Positions 1 to 6,654 of a stretch of DNA of 9,878 bases are shown here, piece after piece. The notes below the pieces were generated by a model. It worked only from the letters and a program-made list of their open reading frames with translations, was not told the DNA's origin and did no database searches. The translations under genes and the position numbers were made by a program. This DNA is from CAZOAR01 sp964577985 (GTDB taxonomy: Bacteria > Gemmatimonadota > CAZMKB01 > CAZNLH01): assembly GCA_964577985.1 (NCBI GenBank), contig CAZOAR010000069.1:1-9878 (forward strand), read 5' to 3'. Numbering within the stretch: position 1 is the first letter of the stretch; every line of letters begins with the position of its first letter.

Positions 1-986
1 TGGGCCATCCTGAGTCCCATCAATCGCTCGTTCTTCTTCCCGCTCTCGAGCAGGTGCGTTAAATCATGGCTATCCTCCTTGCGAAGAGCCTCTCCTCCGA
101 AATAGAGGATAAGCAGGAGCAGGGCACCACCAGCGATTATCAACAAGCTCTTCGCTTTCGAAGCGGATTGGTGGACATATCTTATGAGCGCCGCCAGGAG
201 CAGGAAGGCGGCGAAACACACAACAATGGTCGGCCCCGAGGGGATGTCGTTCGTGTACGACAGCACGACTCCCGCTATGCTGACCAGGGTGCCGACTATC
301 CAGCCGATTACAAGACGAGTCGCGACACCCCGCGCGAAAAGGACCGCCACGACAGCGGGAATAACGAGGTAGGAGAAAACGAGAAGGACTCCCCCGATTG
401 CCACGGAGTTTGTCACTACCAGCGCGAAGGAAAAATAGAAGAGAAAGTCCCACCAGCGAAGAGATATTCCCTCCTCTTCGGCGGCATCGCGGTCGAGCGA
501 TATCTTGAGGAAACGGTCCCTGAAGCGGTAGTGAAAGATACCGATGGCAACATATAGAACACCGAGATAAAGGACCGTATCACCCCGCACCCAGAGAATG
601 CTCCCTGCCAGCAGAGATCTTATCTCATCCGCGCCGTGAGGGAGATTGATGCTCGCCAGGATCGTGGCGGCGAGGGCTACGGCATAGGTGATGCCGATCA
701 CGGCCTCGTGAGGGACCCTTTCGTGACGCATCCTGGTCAGGGAGAACACCCCCGCCCCCAGGAATGCGAAGAGGAGCGAGAAGCCCTTTACCGCCCACAC
801 GTCGGCCTGCGGCTCGTACCCCAGCAGCACACCATAGATGGCCCCGAGGGCCGCGATCTGGGCCAGTGCCAGATCGACGAAAATCACCTTCCGCGAGATG
901 ACATGGAGACCCAGGTATACGTGTATCCCGGCAATAAGGAGGCACGCCAGAAAGGGATAAGTCATCAGATGAAAGAACTCGGCCAT
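1..986 (-). CDS. ABC-3 family metal permease (ZnuB-like) with C-terminal extension, partial
   Basis: Inner-membrane permease subunit of a zinc/manganese-type ABC importer. The frame is open from an ATG at 986 to the left edge (328 codons), so the C-terminus is missing. It is rich in hydrophobic helices. The segment GLHVISRKVIFVDLALAQIAALG (residues about 26-48, written here as key residues G26, R32, D38, Q43) is the family's first conserved helix region, and VAIGGVLLVFSYLVIPA near 195-211 is the conserved permease core. The start lies 3 nt after the stop of the upstream binding-protein gene, which indicates tight co-transcription. Oddity: family members usually end near residue 270-290. This one adds a further hydrophobic segment (about 281-297) and then a charged tail (LRKEDSHDLTHLLESGKKNE) that continues past the edge and faintly resembles a HEAT-type helix pair. 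Family call is confident; zinc specificity is inferred. Confidence 0.88.
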   Translation of the reverse strand, partial: MAEFFHLMTYPFLACLLIAGIHVYLGLHVISRKVIFVDLALAQIAALGAIYGVLLGYEPQADVWAVKGFSLLFAFLGAGVFSLTRMRHERVPHEAVIGITYAVALAATILASINLPHGADEIRSLLAGSILWVRGDTVLYLGVLYVAIGIFHYRFRDRFLKISLDRDAAEEEGISLRWWDFLFYFSFALVVTNSVAIGGVLLVFSYLVIPAVVAVLFARGVATRLVIGWIVGTLVSIAGVVLSYTNDIPSGPTIVVCFAAFLLLAALIRYVHQSASKAKSLLIIAGGALLLLILYFGGEALRKEDSHDLTHLLESGKKNERLMGLRMA

Positions 987-989
987 CTC

Positions 990-2027
990 CTAATCCTCCC
1001 CGTATATGTTCAAGAGACTGTTGAGATAGCGGTCCATCAGCTCGAAATAGTCTCTCGAGCCTATCTCACCCGTTATGTCGATGGGTAGAACAACCACCGA
1101 CGCGCCCGTTTCCCTGGCTAAATAGTCTGCCGCCGAACGGTCGTAGAACATTGCGATTACAATGGCCTTGATACCGTCCTTCTTCATCATCCGAATCACC
1201 GCGTCACGATGCTTGGCAGACGGGGTAATCCCTGGCTTTTCTTCTATCTCCACCGGGATCTCGAGACCGAACCTGCTGGCAAAATAGATCCATGTCTTGT
1301 GATACGTCACGAGTTTCTCGCCCGCGAGTGGCCTGGCTTTCCCGAGCCAGCCCCCAATATCATCCGTCAGTCCCCTGGACTCGAGATACGCCATGAGCCT
1401 GTGCTGCCTGGTCAGGCGGCTGAGCTTGCTGCTTCCAATCTTGTCGACCAGAACGCTGCCGTAGAGAGCAACGTCTATCCTGCGCTGGAAATCCGCCAGA
1501 TTCCTTCTGTATTCCCCGTCGCCTTGCGGATCGACCCTTATGAGGCCTTCCACAATGTTCTCTGCCATTTTCCGGACGTTCAGCGGGTCGAGCCAGATGT
1601 GAGGATTTCCGTACGGGTGGATGTCGCCCCATTCCCTCGAGAGCACTTCCGGCAACTCCAGAGTCGAAATGCCTGTAGAGGCTATCACTCGCCCCGGCTG
1701 TCCGCTCTGGATGGCCGGGTTACCAGACCCGTCGACTACCTTCTGACCCCACAACTCGAGCTGGAGGCCCACTTCAACGAAGAGGTCGGCGTCCCGGGCC
1801 ATCTTTATCAACGTAGGCCTCGGTTGCACATAGTGTGGGTCCTGTTTTGGATTGCTGAGAGAATGCGCCTCGACCCTGTCCCCTCCCACTTCTTCCACGA
1901 TGTAACGGAGAACGGAAAGCGTCGTAACGGCTTCTATCCTGTCGTTGGCTTCCACCGGGCGTGCAGCCCCTCCGAGGAGCGCTATCAGCGCGGGCACCAA
2001 CCCAATCAATAATATTCTTTTCTTCAC
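990..2027 (-). CDS. Periplasmic metal-binding protein of an ABC importer (ZnuA/TroA-like)
   Basis: Solute-binding protein that captures Zn2+ (or Mn2+/Fe2+) in the periplasm for the downstream permease. I chose the GTG start at 2027 because AAGGAG (2039-2034) sits 6 nt before it and a signal peptide follows at once (MKKRILLIGL..., cleavage likely after VEA, residue 27). The frame also allows an ATG at 2057 that overlaps the upstream stop codon, but no ribosome site precedes it. The protein is 345 aa. Candidate metal ligands are in family positions: H65 in DPHYVQPRP, H143 in GNPHIWLDP, H243 in YHKTWIYF, and an acidic residue in FYDRSAADYL (D296). The GNPHIWLDP and YHKxW motifs and the EEKPGITPSAKH stretch mark a recognisable ZnuA-like subfamily. 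It lacks the long His-rich loop of classical ZnuA. The metal is inferred. Confidence 0.9.
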   Translation of the reverse strand: MKKRILLIGLVPALIALLGGAARPVEANDRIEAVTTLSVLRYIVEEVGGDRVEAHSLSNPKQDPHYVQPRPTLIKMARDADLFVEVGLQLELWGQKVVDGSGNPAIQSGQPGRVIASTGISTLELPEVLSREWGDIHPYGNPHIWLDPLNVRKMAENIVEGLIRVDPQGDGEYRRNLADFQRRIDVALYGSVLVDKIGSSKLSRLTRQHRLMAYLESRGLTDDIGGWLGKARPLAGEKLVTYHKTWIYFASRFGLEIPVEIEEKPGITPSAKHRDAVIRMMKKDGIKAIVIAMFYDRSAADYLARETGASVVVLPIDITGEIGSRDYFELMDRYLNSLLNIYGED

Positions 2028-2033
2028 GTTGAA

Positions 2034-2039
2034 CTCCTT
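2034..2039 (-). promoter_or_regulatory. Ribosome binding site that decides the GTG start of the metal-binding protein
   Basis: AAGGAG on the minus strand lies 6 nt before GTG at 2027. The alternative ATG at 2057 has no comparable site. The choice removes ten residues and puts the signal peptide at the true N-terminus. Confidence 0.7.
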
Positions 2040-2053
2040 GATCTGAAGGGGGG

Positions 2054-3322
2054 TCATCGGTTGACCCAGTAGGGTTCCACGGGATGCGAACCGTAGACGA
2101 AATTGATCTCAAGAAAGACGGTGTCCAGACCGCCCATCGTATCGCGATCGCTTGTCGTGTGCTGGTAGCCGCCGCGAAATCTGAGGAATTCGGTCGTATA
2201 GTACGTGGCATACGCGCTTACGGACCTGCTTTCCACCGATTCGTCGACATGATTCACCCGACCGTAACGTCCCCCGAGATAGATCTGCCTGTTCAACTGC
2301 ACCTGGGACCAGGCATAGTAGCCGAGGGGATCGCCATTCGACCCTGCCATGTCGCCGGCATCGAGCAGAAAGAACTCCCCGCCCAGCAGGAATGATCTCC
2401 ACTCCCCTCCGACACTCGGTTTCCATTTATAGGTGAAGTCAAGACCGTAGAGCCTCGAGTCAGGCTCGCCGGCCGCGGATGTCCTGCCGAGGTAGGATGA
2501 GGCACCGAATTCGATATCGTGCCCGGCCATGAGATCGGTGAACCACTTCACGTGACCAAGGAACGCCAGATTATCCGCCCTGGTGCCATTGCCTACAGGA
2601 AGGCCGCCTCCGTTCAGGACACTCATGTCGGCTTCCACGACGGTGCGATCCCACGGCAACGGAAGGAAAAATCGACCGGAGACACCGTTCTGGACAAACC
2701 CTTCCTCTCCCAGGAAGAACCGCAGGGGAAGAGGATAATCTACCTGTGGAAGATCGTGTTGATGTATCTGGTTGAAACGACCGAAGGCTGGACGGAACCG
2801 CCCGGCCCGCAGTTTCAGTCCCCAGGGCGCCGAGTTCAGGAGGGGAAGTTTCTTGATCGTCACATAACCTTCCTCGATGAGTGCCTCGTACTGCCCGGGG
2901 GTCTCCGAGTCGAAGGCGGCGATGACCACACCATCCGCCCATGGATCGATACTCGAGCGAAGGTCGAGCTCGACCTCCCGCAGGTTAAACCTGTCGTCGA
3001 TCGCTTCCCCCGCGTCGTTCTTCACCGGCTGATCATCCGCACGAGCCAGAAAATCGCCGAATGCCGTCATCTGCGGGTTGAAGAGGTTCGGTTTTATGGT
3101 GGATGGCGGCGGCTTCACGTCGAGCGATTCGAACAACTCTTCTTCGAGAAAGTCTATCCGCTCCTCGAACGCCTTCTTATCGGCCATGTATTGTTCTTCC
3201 AGTTCCCGAATCCTGTTGTCCAGTTCTTCGACCTCGCCGTTTACTTCCGCATGCAGAAGGCTGGCCGGCAATAGTGTAAGAAACAACGGGACCAGGAAGA
3301 GGAACAGCCACGTTACTGCCAT
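2054..3322 (-). CDS. Outer-membrane beta-barrel (porin-like) with N-terminal coiled coil, metal-uptake associated
   Basis: Predicted outer-membrane channel of 422 aa. I chose the ATG at 3322 because GGAGG lies 5 nt upstream and a signal peptide starts there (MAVTWLFLFLVPLFLTLLPA, cleavage likely after HAE/HA near residue 25). A TTG at 3385 in the same frame would add 21 residues that hide the signal peptide. Residues about 28-65 are a charged heptad-type coiled coil (EVEELDNRIRELEEQY), as in trimeric porins. From about 85 to the end the sequence alternates polar and hydrophobic residues in beta-strand fashion. The block around residues 176-208 (GRFNQIHQHDLPQVDYP then FLGEEGF) looks conserved and has two histidines. 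I recall proteins with this block annotated as zinc-regulated outer-membrane receptors, but at this length there is no room for a TonB plug. It lies 26 nt before the binding-protein gene. Role in metal entry is inferred from context. Confidence 0.72.
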   Translation of the reverse strand: MAVTWLFLFLVPLFLTLLPASLLHAEVNGEVEELDNRIRELEEQYMADKKAFEERIDFLEEELFESLDVKPPPSTIKPNLFNPQMTAFGDFLARADDQPVKNDAGEAIDDRFNLREVELDLRSSIDPWADGVVIAAFDSETPGQYEALIEEGYVTIKKLPLLNSAPWGLKLRAGRFRPAFGRFNQIHQHDLPQVDYPLPLRFFLGEEGFVQNGVSGRFFLPLPWDRTVVEADMSVLNGGGLPVGNGTRADNLAFLGHVKWFTDLMAGHDIEFGASSYLGRTSAAGEPDSRLYGLDFTYKWKPSVGGEWRSFLLGGEFFLLDAGDMAGSNGDPLGYYAWSQVQLNRQIYLGGRYGRVNHVDESVESRSVSAYATYYTTEFLRFRGGYQHTTSDRDTMGGLDTVFLEINFVYGSHPVEPYWVNR

Positions 3323-3379
3323 GTTTTCCTCCAATATCCTGTTATGCAATACGACACGTCGATACGCGCTGAATTGCAG

Positions 3380-3396
3380 TATCAATATGTTTGATA
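3380..3396. promoter_or_regulatory. Perfect 6-5-6 inverted repeat upstream of the barrel gene
   Basis: TATCAA and TTGATA flank a 5-nt spacer, 58-74 nt upstream of the chosen ATG, inside the 100-nt gap between the small HxH protein and the barrel gene. The size suits a dimeric repressor. It may be an internal operator; no convincing promoter elements are visible beside it. It does not match the other dyad at 3753-3774. Confidence 0.3.
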
Positions 3397-3422
3397 AGAG
3401 AATGAAAATGGAAAGGATTCTG

Positions 3423-3719
3423 TCAGGCGGCAGGAGGGGCTCGAACGGGGATTGTGAGCACCCTGTGCATCGATCGCGGGCATTCCGCGGGAGCGAACGC
3501 CACAGGACCGAGCGGTACGATCAGGACCTCGCTGGATACCGCTTCGGTCTTTCCTTCTGTCTGCGCCGTAGCGGCACAGATCAGACAGGTATTATGCGAA
3601 GAGAGGTCGGCATGCCGGTGGATGACAATAGAGTACCGGCTGACGAGGACAATAAAAAGCAGGATGACCCCTGCGGCTGTTCGCCAGGCGGGGTATCTGG
3701 ATGCGTTGATTACAGTCAT
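3423..3719 (-). CDS. Small membrane-anchored protein with HxH...CxxC cluster
   Basis: A 98-aa protein of unknown function and first gene of the metal-uptake operon. The ATG at 3719 has AGGA a few nucleotides upstream. One hydrophobic segment (residues about 14-33) acts as a signal anchor or uncleaved signal. Just after it come H34, H36, H42, C45 and C48 (HRHADLSSHNTCLIC), which would lie on the periplasmic face and could bind a metal. C80 and H85 lie further on, and the protein ends in a proline-rich RAPPAA. Short exported proteins with His/Cys clusters are common next to metal-transport genes, so a role in metal capture or sensing is plausible but not shown. The spacing to the barrel gene is 100 nt with no obvious terminator. 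The reading frame is believable because of the signal segment and position; family unknown. Confidence 0.6.
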   Translation of the reverse strand: MTVINASRYPAWRTAAGVILLFIVLVSRYSIVIHRHADLSSHNTCLICAATAQTEGKTEAVSSEVLIVPLGPVAFAPAECPRSMHRVLTIPVRAPPAA

Positions 3720-3752
3720 TATTCCTGTGTGCAGGGGCTTGCTGAAACGATC

Positions 3753-3774
3753 AATAAAGCTAAGTTACTTTATT
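3753..3774. promoter_or_regulatory. AT-rich 7-8-7 dyad, candidate operator of the metal-uptake operon
   Basis: AATAAAG and CTTTATT flank 8 nt, 34-55 nt upstream of the ATG at 3719. AT-rich dyads of about this span are typical of Fur-superfamily (Fur/Zur/Mur) operators, and the position suits repression of the operon. It is not an exact match to any Zur box I can recall, so the regulator is inferred from gene context only. Confidence 0.4.
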
Positions 3775-3838
3775 AGCATAAGATATTGCGGCAGGATAGT
3801 CAAGCGGCAAGCCCAACCAGCGTTTCCAATTGTGTCGC

Positions 3839-3905
3839 GTCATTCCGGTTCGCTCGGAATCAACCTGATTGGCAGATAGGATTCCCGACGAGCGGGAATG
3901 ACAGG
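3839..3905. repeat. REP-like hairpin pair in opposite orientation (BIME-like)
   Basis: Hairpin 1: ATTCCG (3842-3847) pairs with CGGAAT (3855-3860) across a 7-nt loop. Hairpin 2: ATTCCCG (3881-3887) pairs with CGGGAAT (3893-3899) across 5 nt. The outer edges, GTCATTCC at 3839 and GGAATGAC at 3895-3902, are inverse copies, so the two units face each other. The GTCATTCCCG...CGGGAATGAC motif is a widespread dispersed extragenic palindrome in proteobacteria. A degenerate third copy lies near 6895. Confidence 0.6.
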
Positions 3906-3966
3906 CCCGGATAAGACTCAGAATGATCCAACCGGGTTTTCCAGGTAAATTCATGGGGAACTTTTG

Positions 3967-4026
3967 GAGCGCTCATGTTGTCAAAAGGTATAAAGGGTGA
4001 TGTCGCACAACAGCCATGAGGCGCTC
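3967..4026 (+). promoter_or_regulatory. Imperfect long-range inverted repeat upstream of tonB
   Basis: The left arm (3967-3981, GAGCGCTCATGTTGT) is largely the reverse complement of the right arm (4007-4026, ACAACAGCCATGAGGCGCTC), with two short insertions in the right arm and about 25 nt between. If transcribed it could fold into a leader hairpin ending some 30 nt before the tonB start. It could equally be a broken repeat. No known riboswitch was recognised. Confidence 0.25.
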
Positions 4027-4059
4027 TCATAACACAAATCATGAGCATGGTGCCAGGAG

Positions 4060-4983
4060 ATGTATGACGCGAGGTTTGATTTGAATGCCAGGGTGAGGGC
4101 ATACTCTATCGCCGCATCGATTTGTCTCCACATACTTCTCCTCCTTCTGTGGGTTCTCGGAGAGAGACTGGACCTCTTCGCGATTGCAGCCGACCGGGCG
4201 TTTCCCACCGCAGAAGAACCATTGATCTTCGAGATCGTGCAACCGCGGGAGGTCATCGAAACACCAGACGACGCTGAGACGGTTAACAACCAGCAGAAGG
4301 CTGATTATCTGTCTGACAAGAACGCGCTGGCGCGAAACAATGAGCCGGCTCCCGACCTTGAACTGGCTGATCCGTACGCGCGCGGCGACCTCGATGTTCC
4401 TGAATTGCCGACACAGCAACTACCTCCCGGGAACGAGATGGAAAAGGCCATGAAGGGACCGGAGACCGAAGAGGCGACGGATGGGCAGCCGGAGGATGAC
4501 AGCAGGACTGATGACCTTTACGCGTACAACTCTCTAAGAAATCTGCCTCGCGAGTCGTTATTGAGGTCACCGTCTGTCGGAGAACCGGGTATTAGAGACG
4601 CCATACCCGGGGTCCTGTTCGACAATCCCGACAGCAGGGCATCGGACACGGGAGGACTCTCGTTCAACACCTATGATTGGGATTTTGCCCCTTATATGTT
4701 AACATTGAAGAAGAAGATCCAGCGGAACATCTACCCGCCGATGGCCTTCACTCGCATGGGGTGGATCAGCGGCGAATCCACGATCAAGTTCAGGATTTAT
4801 CCAAGCGGCAGAATGGAAGGGCTGGAAGTGCTTGGATACACCGGTCATCGAAGTCTGATGGAGACCAGCTACCAGGCTATTGAAATCTCGGCGCCGTTCT
4901 CGCTGCTGCCGCCCGATTTTCCGGAGGAATACCTGGAGGTGACGGCAAGGTTCTCGTATCTCGTGGGAAAACCGCATAACTGA
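4060..4983 (+). CDS. tonB: TonB-family energy transducer
   Basis: Couples the proton motive force from ExbB/ExbD to outer-membrane transport. The 307-aa protein has a short cytoplasmic N-terminus, one membrane anchor (residues about 14-33, AYSIAASICLHILLLLLW), a long acidic periplasmic linker (about 45-200) and a C-terminal TonB domain (about 205-303). That domain has the KKKIQRNIYPP helix start, GESTIKFRIYPSGRMEGLEVLGYTGH-type strands (key G238, F244, G250, G262) and the SYQAIEISAPFSLLPP helix. The linker is acidic rather than the usual Pro/Lys-rich rod. Start is uncertain: AGGAG abuts the ATG at 4060, which is too close, whereas GAGG lies 6 nt before an in-frame TTG at 4081 that would still keep the anchor. 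It is 15 nt upstream of exbB, in one operon. Partner receptor is not evident in the window. Confidence 0.85.
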   Translation: MYDARFDLNARVRAYSIAASICLHILLLLLWVLGERLDLFAIAADRAFPTAEEPLIFEIVQPREVIETPDDAETVNNQQKADYLSDKNALARNNEPAPDLELADPYARGDLDVPELPTQQLPPGNEMEKAMKGPETEEATDGQPEDDSRTDDLYAYNSLRNLPRESLLRSPSVGEPGIRDAIPGVLFDNPDSRASDTGGLSFNTYDWDFAPYMLTLKKKIQRNIYPPMAFTRMGWISGESTIKFRIYPSGRMEGLEVLGYTGHRSLMETSYQAIEISAPFSLLPPDFPEEYLEVTARFSYLVGKPHN

Positions 4984-4998
4984 GAGGAAGGAAATCGA

Positions 4999-5643
4999 AT
5001 GGATCAGTTCTTTGCATTTCTTGCCAGGGGTGGACTCATGATGTATCCACTCCTGCTCTGCTCGATACTCGGGCTGGCCATCGTCATCGAGAAGACCCTC
5101 TCACTGCGGCGGAAGAACGTGATCATCCCGGAGGTGATCAACCTGCTCGACAACATCAGGGGCCCGGATGACGTCGGGCTGGCGCTGTCGATGTGTGAAA
5201 AGTACGATGGCTCTTTCGCGAATATCATCCGTGTCGGCCTGGAGAACCGCGAGCTCCCGAAGGATGAGATAAAAGAGGCCTTGAATGACCAGGGGAGGCA
5301 GGAGGTCCACACACTCGAGCGCGGGCTCGTGATGCTCGAGACGATCGCCGCCATTTCTCCCCTGCTCGGTCTTCTCGGTACGGTAATAGGCATACTGAAG
5401 GTCTTCAATGTCATCTCCATCATGGGCGTGGGGCAGGCATCCGCGCTCTCGGGCGGCATTTCAGAGGCGCTTATCAGTACCATAGTGGGACTTTCGATCG
5501 GCATCCCGGCCGTCGTCGTGTACAACTATTTTTCAAACAAGGCGGAGGGACTCGTCCTGGAGATCGAGAAATACTCATCCATCCTCCTCAGGAAGGTGAT
5601 CTCCTTCAGGAGCTCAGGCAGGGAAGAGAACATTGCAGTTTAG
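4999..5643 (+). CDS. exbB: ExbB/TolQ-family proton channel
   Basis: Inner-membrane subunit (214 aa) of the TonB-ExbB-ExbD motor. AGGAAGGA precedes the ATG by about 6 nt. Three membrane segments are visible: about 11-31, 112-138 and 155-177. The MotA/TolQ/ExbB signature is clear: ISPLLGLLGTVIGILKVF (residues 119-136) and EALISTIVGLSIGIPAVVVYNYF (156-178). A cytoplasmic loop lies between helices 1 and 2, as in the family, and the length is near the usual 210-240. It overlaps the start of exbD by 11 nt, so translation of the two is probably coupled. TolQ is the alternative, but a TonB-like gene directly upstream and absence of tolA/tolB/pal favour ExbB. Confidence 0.92.
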   Translation: MDQFFAFLARGGLMMYPLLLCSILGLAIVIEKTLSLRRKNVIIPEVINLLDNIRGPDDVGLALSMCEKYDGSFANIIRVGLENRELPKDEIKEALNDQGRQEVHTLERGLVMLETIAAISPLLGLLGTVIGILKVFNVISIMGVGQASALSGGISEALISTIVGLSIGIPAVVVYNYFSNKAEGLVLEIEKYSSILLRKVISFRSSGREENIAV

Positions 5644-6034
5644 CGAGAAAAAGAAAAGGAAAGTCCTCATCAACATCACTTCACTGATCGACGTGCTCTT
5701 TCTCCTGCTCATCTTCTTCATGGCATCCTCGACCTTTCTCGAGCAGCCGGGCATCAAGCTCGAGCTGCCTTACGCCGAGAGTGCCGCCATAACGGAGCAG
5801 AAGGATTACACACTCTTTATCGACAAGGATGGCAATATGTTCCTGAACGAGGACACGGTCGACCTCGACAACCTGGCCTCGATGTTGAAAGAGGCATTGC
5901 CCGCTATGGAGGATGGTGCACTCATACTGAAGGCCGACAAGGACGTAACACACGGGATGGTCGTCAGGGTGATGGACATATCGAAGAAAAGCGGCGTGAA
6001 GAAGCTGATCATAGGGACGAAGCTCGAGGAGTGA
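5633..6034 (+). CDS. exbD: ExbD/TolR-family proton-channel subunit
   Basis: Partner of ExbB (133 aa) that uses the proton gradient to drive TonB. It starts at TTG 5633, inside the last codons of exbB, with GGAAGAG a few nucleotides upstream; translation is likely coupled. The single membrane helix spans about 13-32. It holds the family motif NITSLIDVLFLLLIFFM with the proton-relay aspartate at D20 (equivalent to E. coli ExbD D25). The periplasmic domain (about 35-130) shows the usual GxxLELP, LFIDKDG and VTHGMVVRVMD blocks and ends in KKLIIGT. Length is normal for the family. No oddity beyond the TTG start. Confidence 0.92.
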   Translation: MQFSEKKKRKVLINITSLIDVLFLLLIFFMASSTFLEQPGIKLELPYAESAAITEQKDYTLFIDKDGNMFLNEDTVDLDNLASMLKEALPAMEDGALILKADKDVTHGMVVRVMDISKKSGVKKLIIGTKLEE

Positions 6035-6071
6035 TCAAAGGCTCGTCCACCCACGGAGGAACGCGAACATA

Positions 6072-6524
6072 ATGAGAATGATTGAGAGATACAAGCCCGC
6101 CGTCACGAGGAATGGGCTTATCCTTATCGCCGGCGCCGCCTGGCTGGGAGTCGGTGCGATGCTCCTTATCCGGGCCACTTTATGGCTCTCGGGAGCGAAC
6201 TGGTCGCACCCTTACATCTTTGAAGCGGTTGGAGTCGGCGCCGCGCTGCTTGTTCACCGCTTCGGGTTTGTGAAAATAGTGGACAGGAATCTCGCCAGAA
6301 TCCTGCCTGTGAAAGATAAGAGATGCCTCTTCTCTTTCATTCCCTGGAGGAGCTATCTCATAATCCTGGTTATGATTACGATGGGTGTGGAGCTGCGCCA
6401 CTCCTCCCTCCCCAGACAGTATCTCGCCATCCTCTACACCACGATGGGACTTGCGCTGCTCCTCTCAGGCGCAAGGTATATCAGGGTCTTCCTCAGAGAG
6501 ACAGGCGGGCCGGGATCCGCTTGA
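6072..6524 (+). CDS. Uncharacterised four-helix inner-membrane protein
   Basis: A 150-aa protein of unknown function, 37 nt after exbD and probably in the same operon. GGAGGA lies 11 nt before the ATG at 6072, rather far; ATG 6078 is an alternative. Four hydrophobic segments are visible: about 15-36, 47-66, 93-106 and 118-134. Charged residues cluster in the N-terminal tail (MRMIERYKP) and in the central loop (RFGFVKIVDRN...KDKR, about 63-84), which suggests that both face the cytoplasm. Conserved-looking features are W24-G26-G28 in helix 1, H62-R63 and R93-S94 before helix 3. It has no recognisable enzyme motif or transporter signature. The position behind TonB-ExbB-ExbD hints at a link to envelope transport, but that is inference. 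Confidence 0.65.
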   Translation: MRMIERYKPAVTRNGLILIAGAAWLGVGAMLLIRATLWLSGANWSHPYIFEAVGVGAALLVHRFGFVKIVDRNLARILPVKDKRCLFSFIPWRSYLIILVMITMGVELRHSSLPRQYLAILYTTMGLALLLSGARYIRVFLRETGGPGSA

Positions 6525-6526
6525 AG

Positions 6527-6551
6527 CAAGGCCCCGGAGTATTCAGCCTTG
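6527..6551 (+). other. Small intercistronic hairpin after the four-helix protein gene
   Basis: CAAGGC (6527-6532) pairs with GCCTTG (6546-6551) across 13 nt, starting 3 nt after the stop codon. There is no T-tract, so a factor-independent terminator is unlikely. The rest of the gap to 6654 shows nothing I can support. Confidence 0.25.
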
Positions 6552-6654
6552 AACGGTTCATAATCGGCCACAGCGTTCGGGGCGTCATTCTCGAACAGAC
6601 CAACAATGATGGCCGTAAAAGGTGTCGACGTGCCGGGCATACGGGAGAGATAAT

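Larger units (their letters stand above)
3720..4059. other. Divergent intergenic region between the metal-uptake and tonB operons
   Basis: This 340-nt stretch separates the minus-strand operon from the plus-strand tonB operon, so it must hold promoters for both. It contains an AT-rich dyad (3753-3774), a pair of REP-like hairpins (3839-3902) and an imperfect inverted repeat near tonB (3967-4026). I see no convincing gene here. Clear -35/-10 pairs were not found on either strand. Confidence 0.7.

Noticed and set aside
1209..2012. Plus-strand open frame of 267 codons
   Set aside because: It is antisense to the well-supported metal-binding protein, its residues show no domain, and no ribosome site precedes it.
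2519..3274. Plus-strand open frame of 251 codons
   Set aside because: It is antisense to the outer-membrane barrel gene and has no recognisable family or signal features.
3839..3905. CRISPR repeats
   Set aside because: There are only two facing hairpins with imperfect identity and no regularly spaced direct repeats.
3978..3994. Promoter for tonB from TTGTCA and TATAAA
   Set aside because: The two boxes are only 5 nt apart, so they cannot act as a -35/-10 pair, and neither has a partner at the correct distance.
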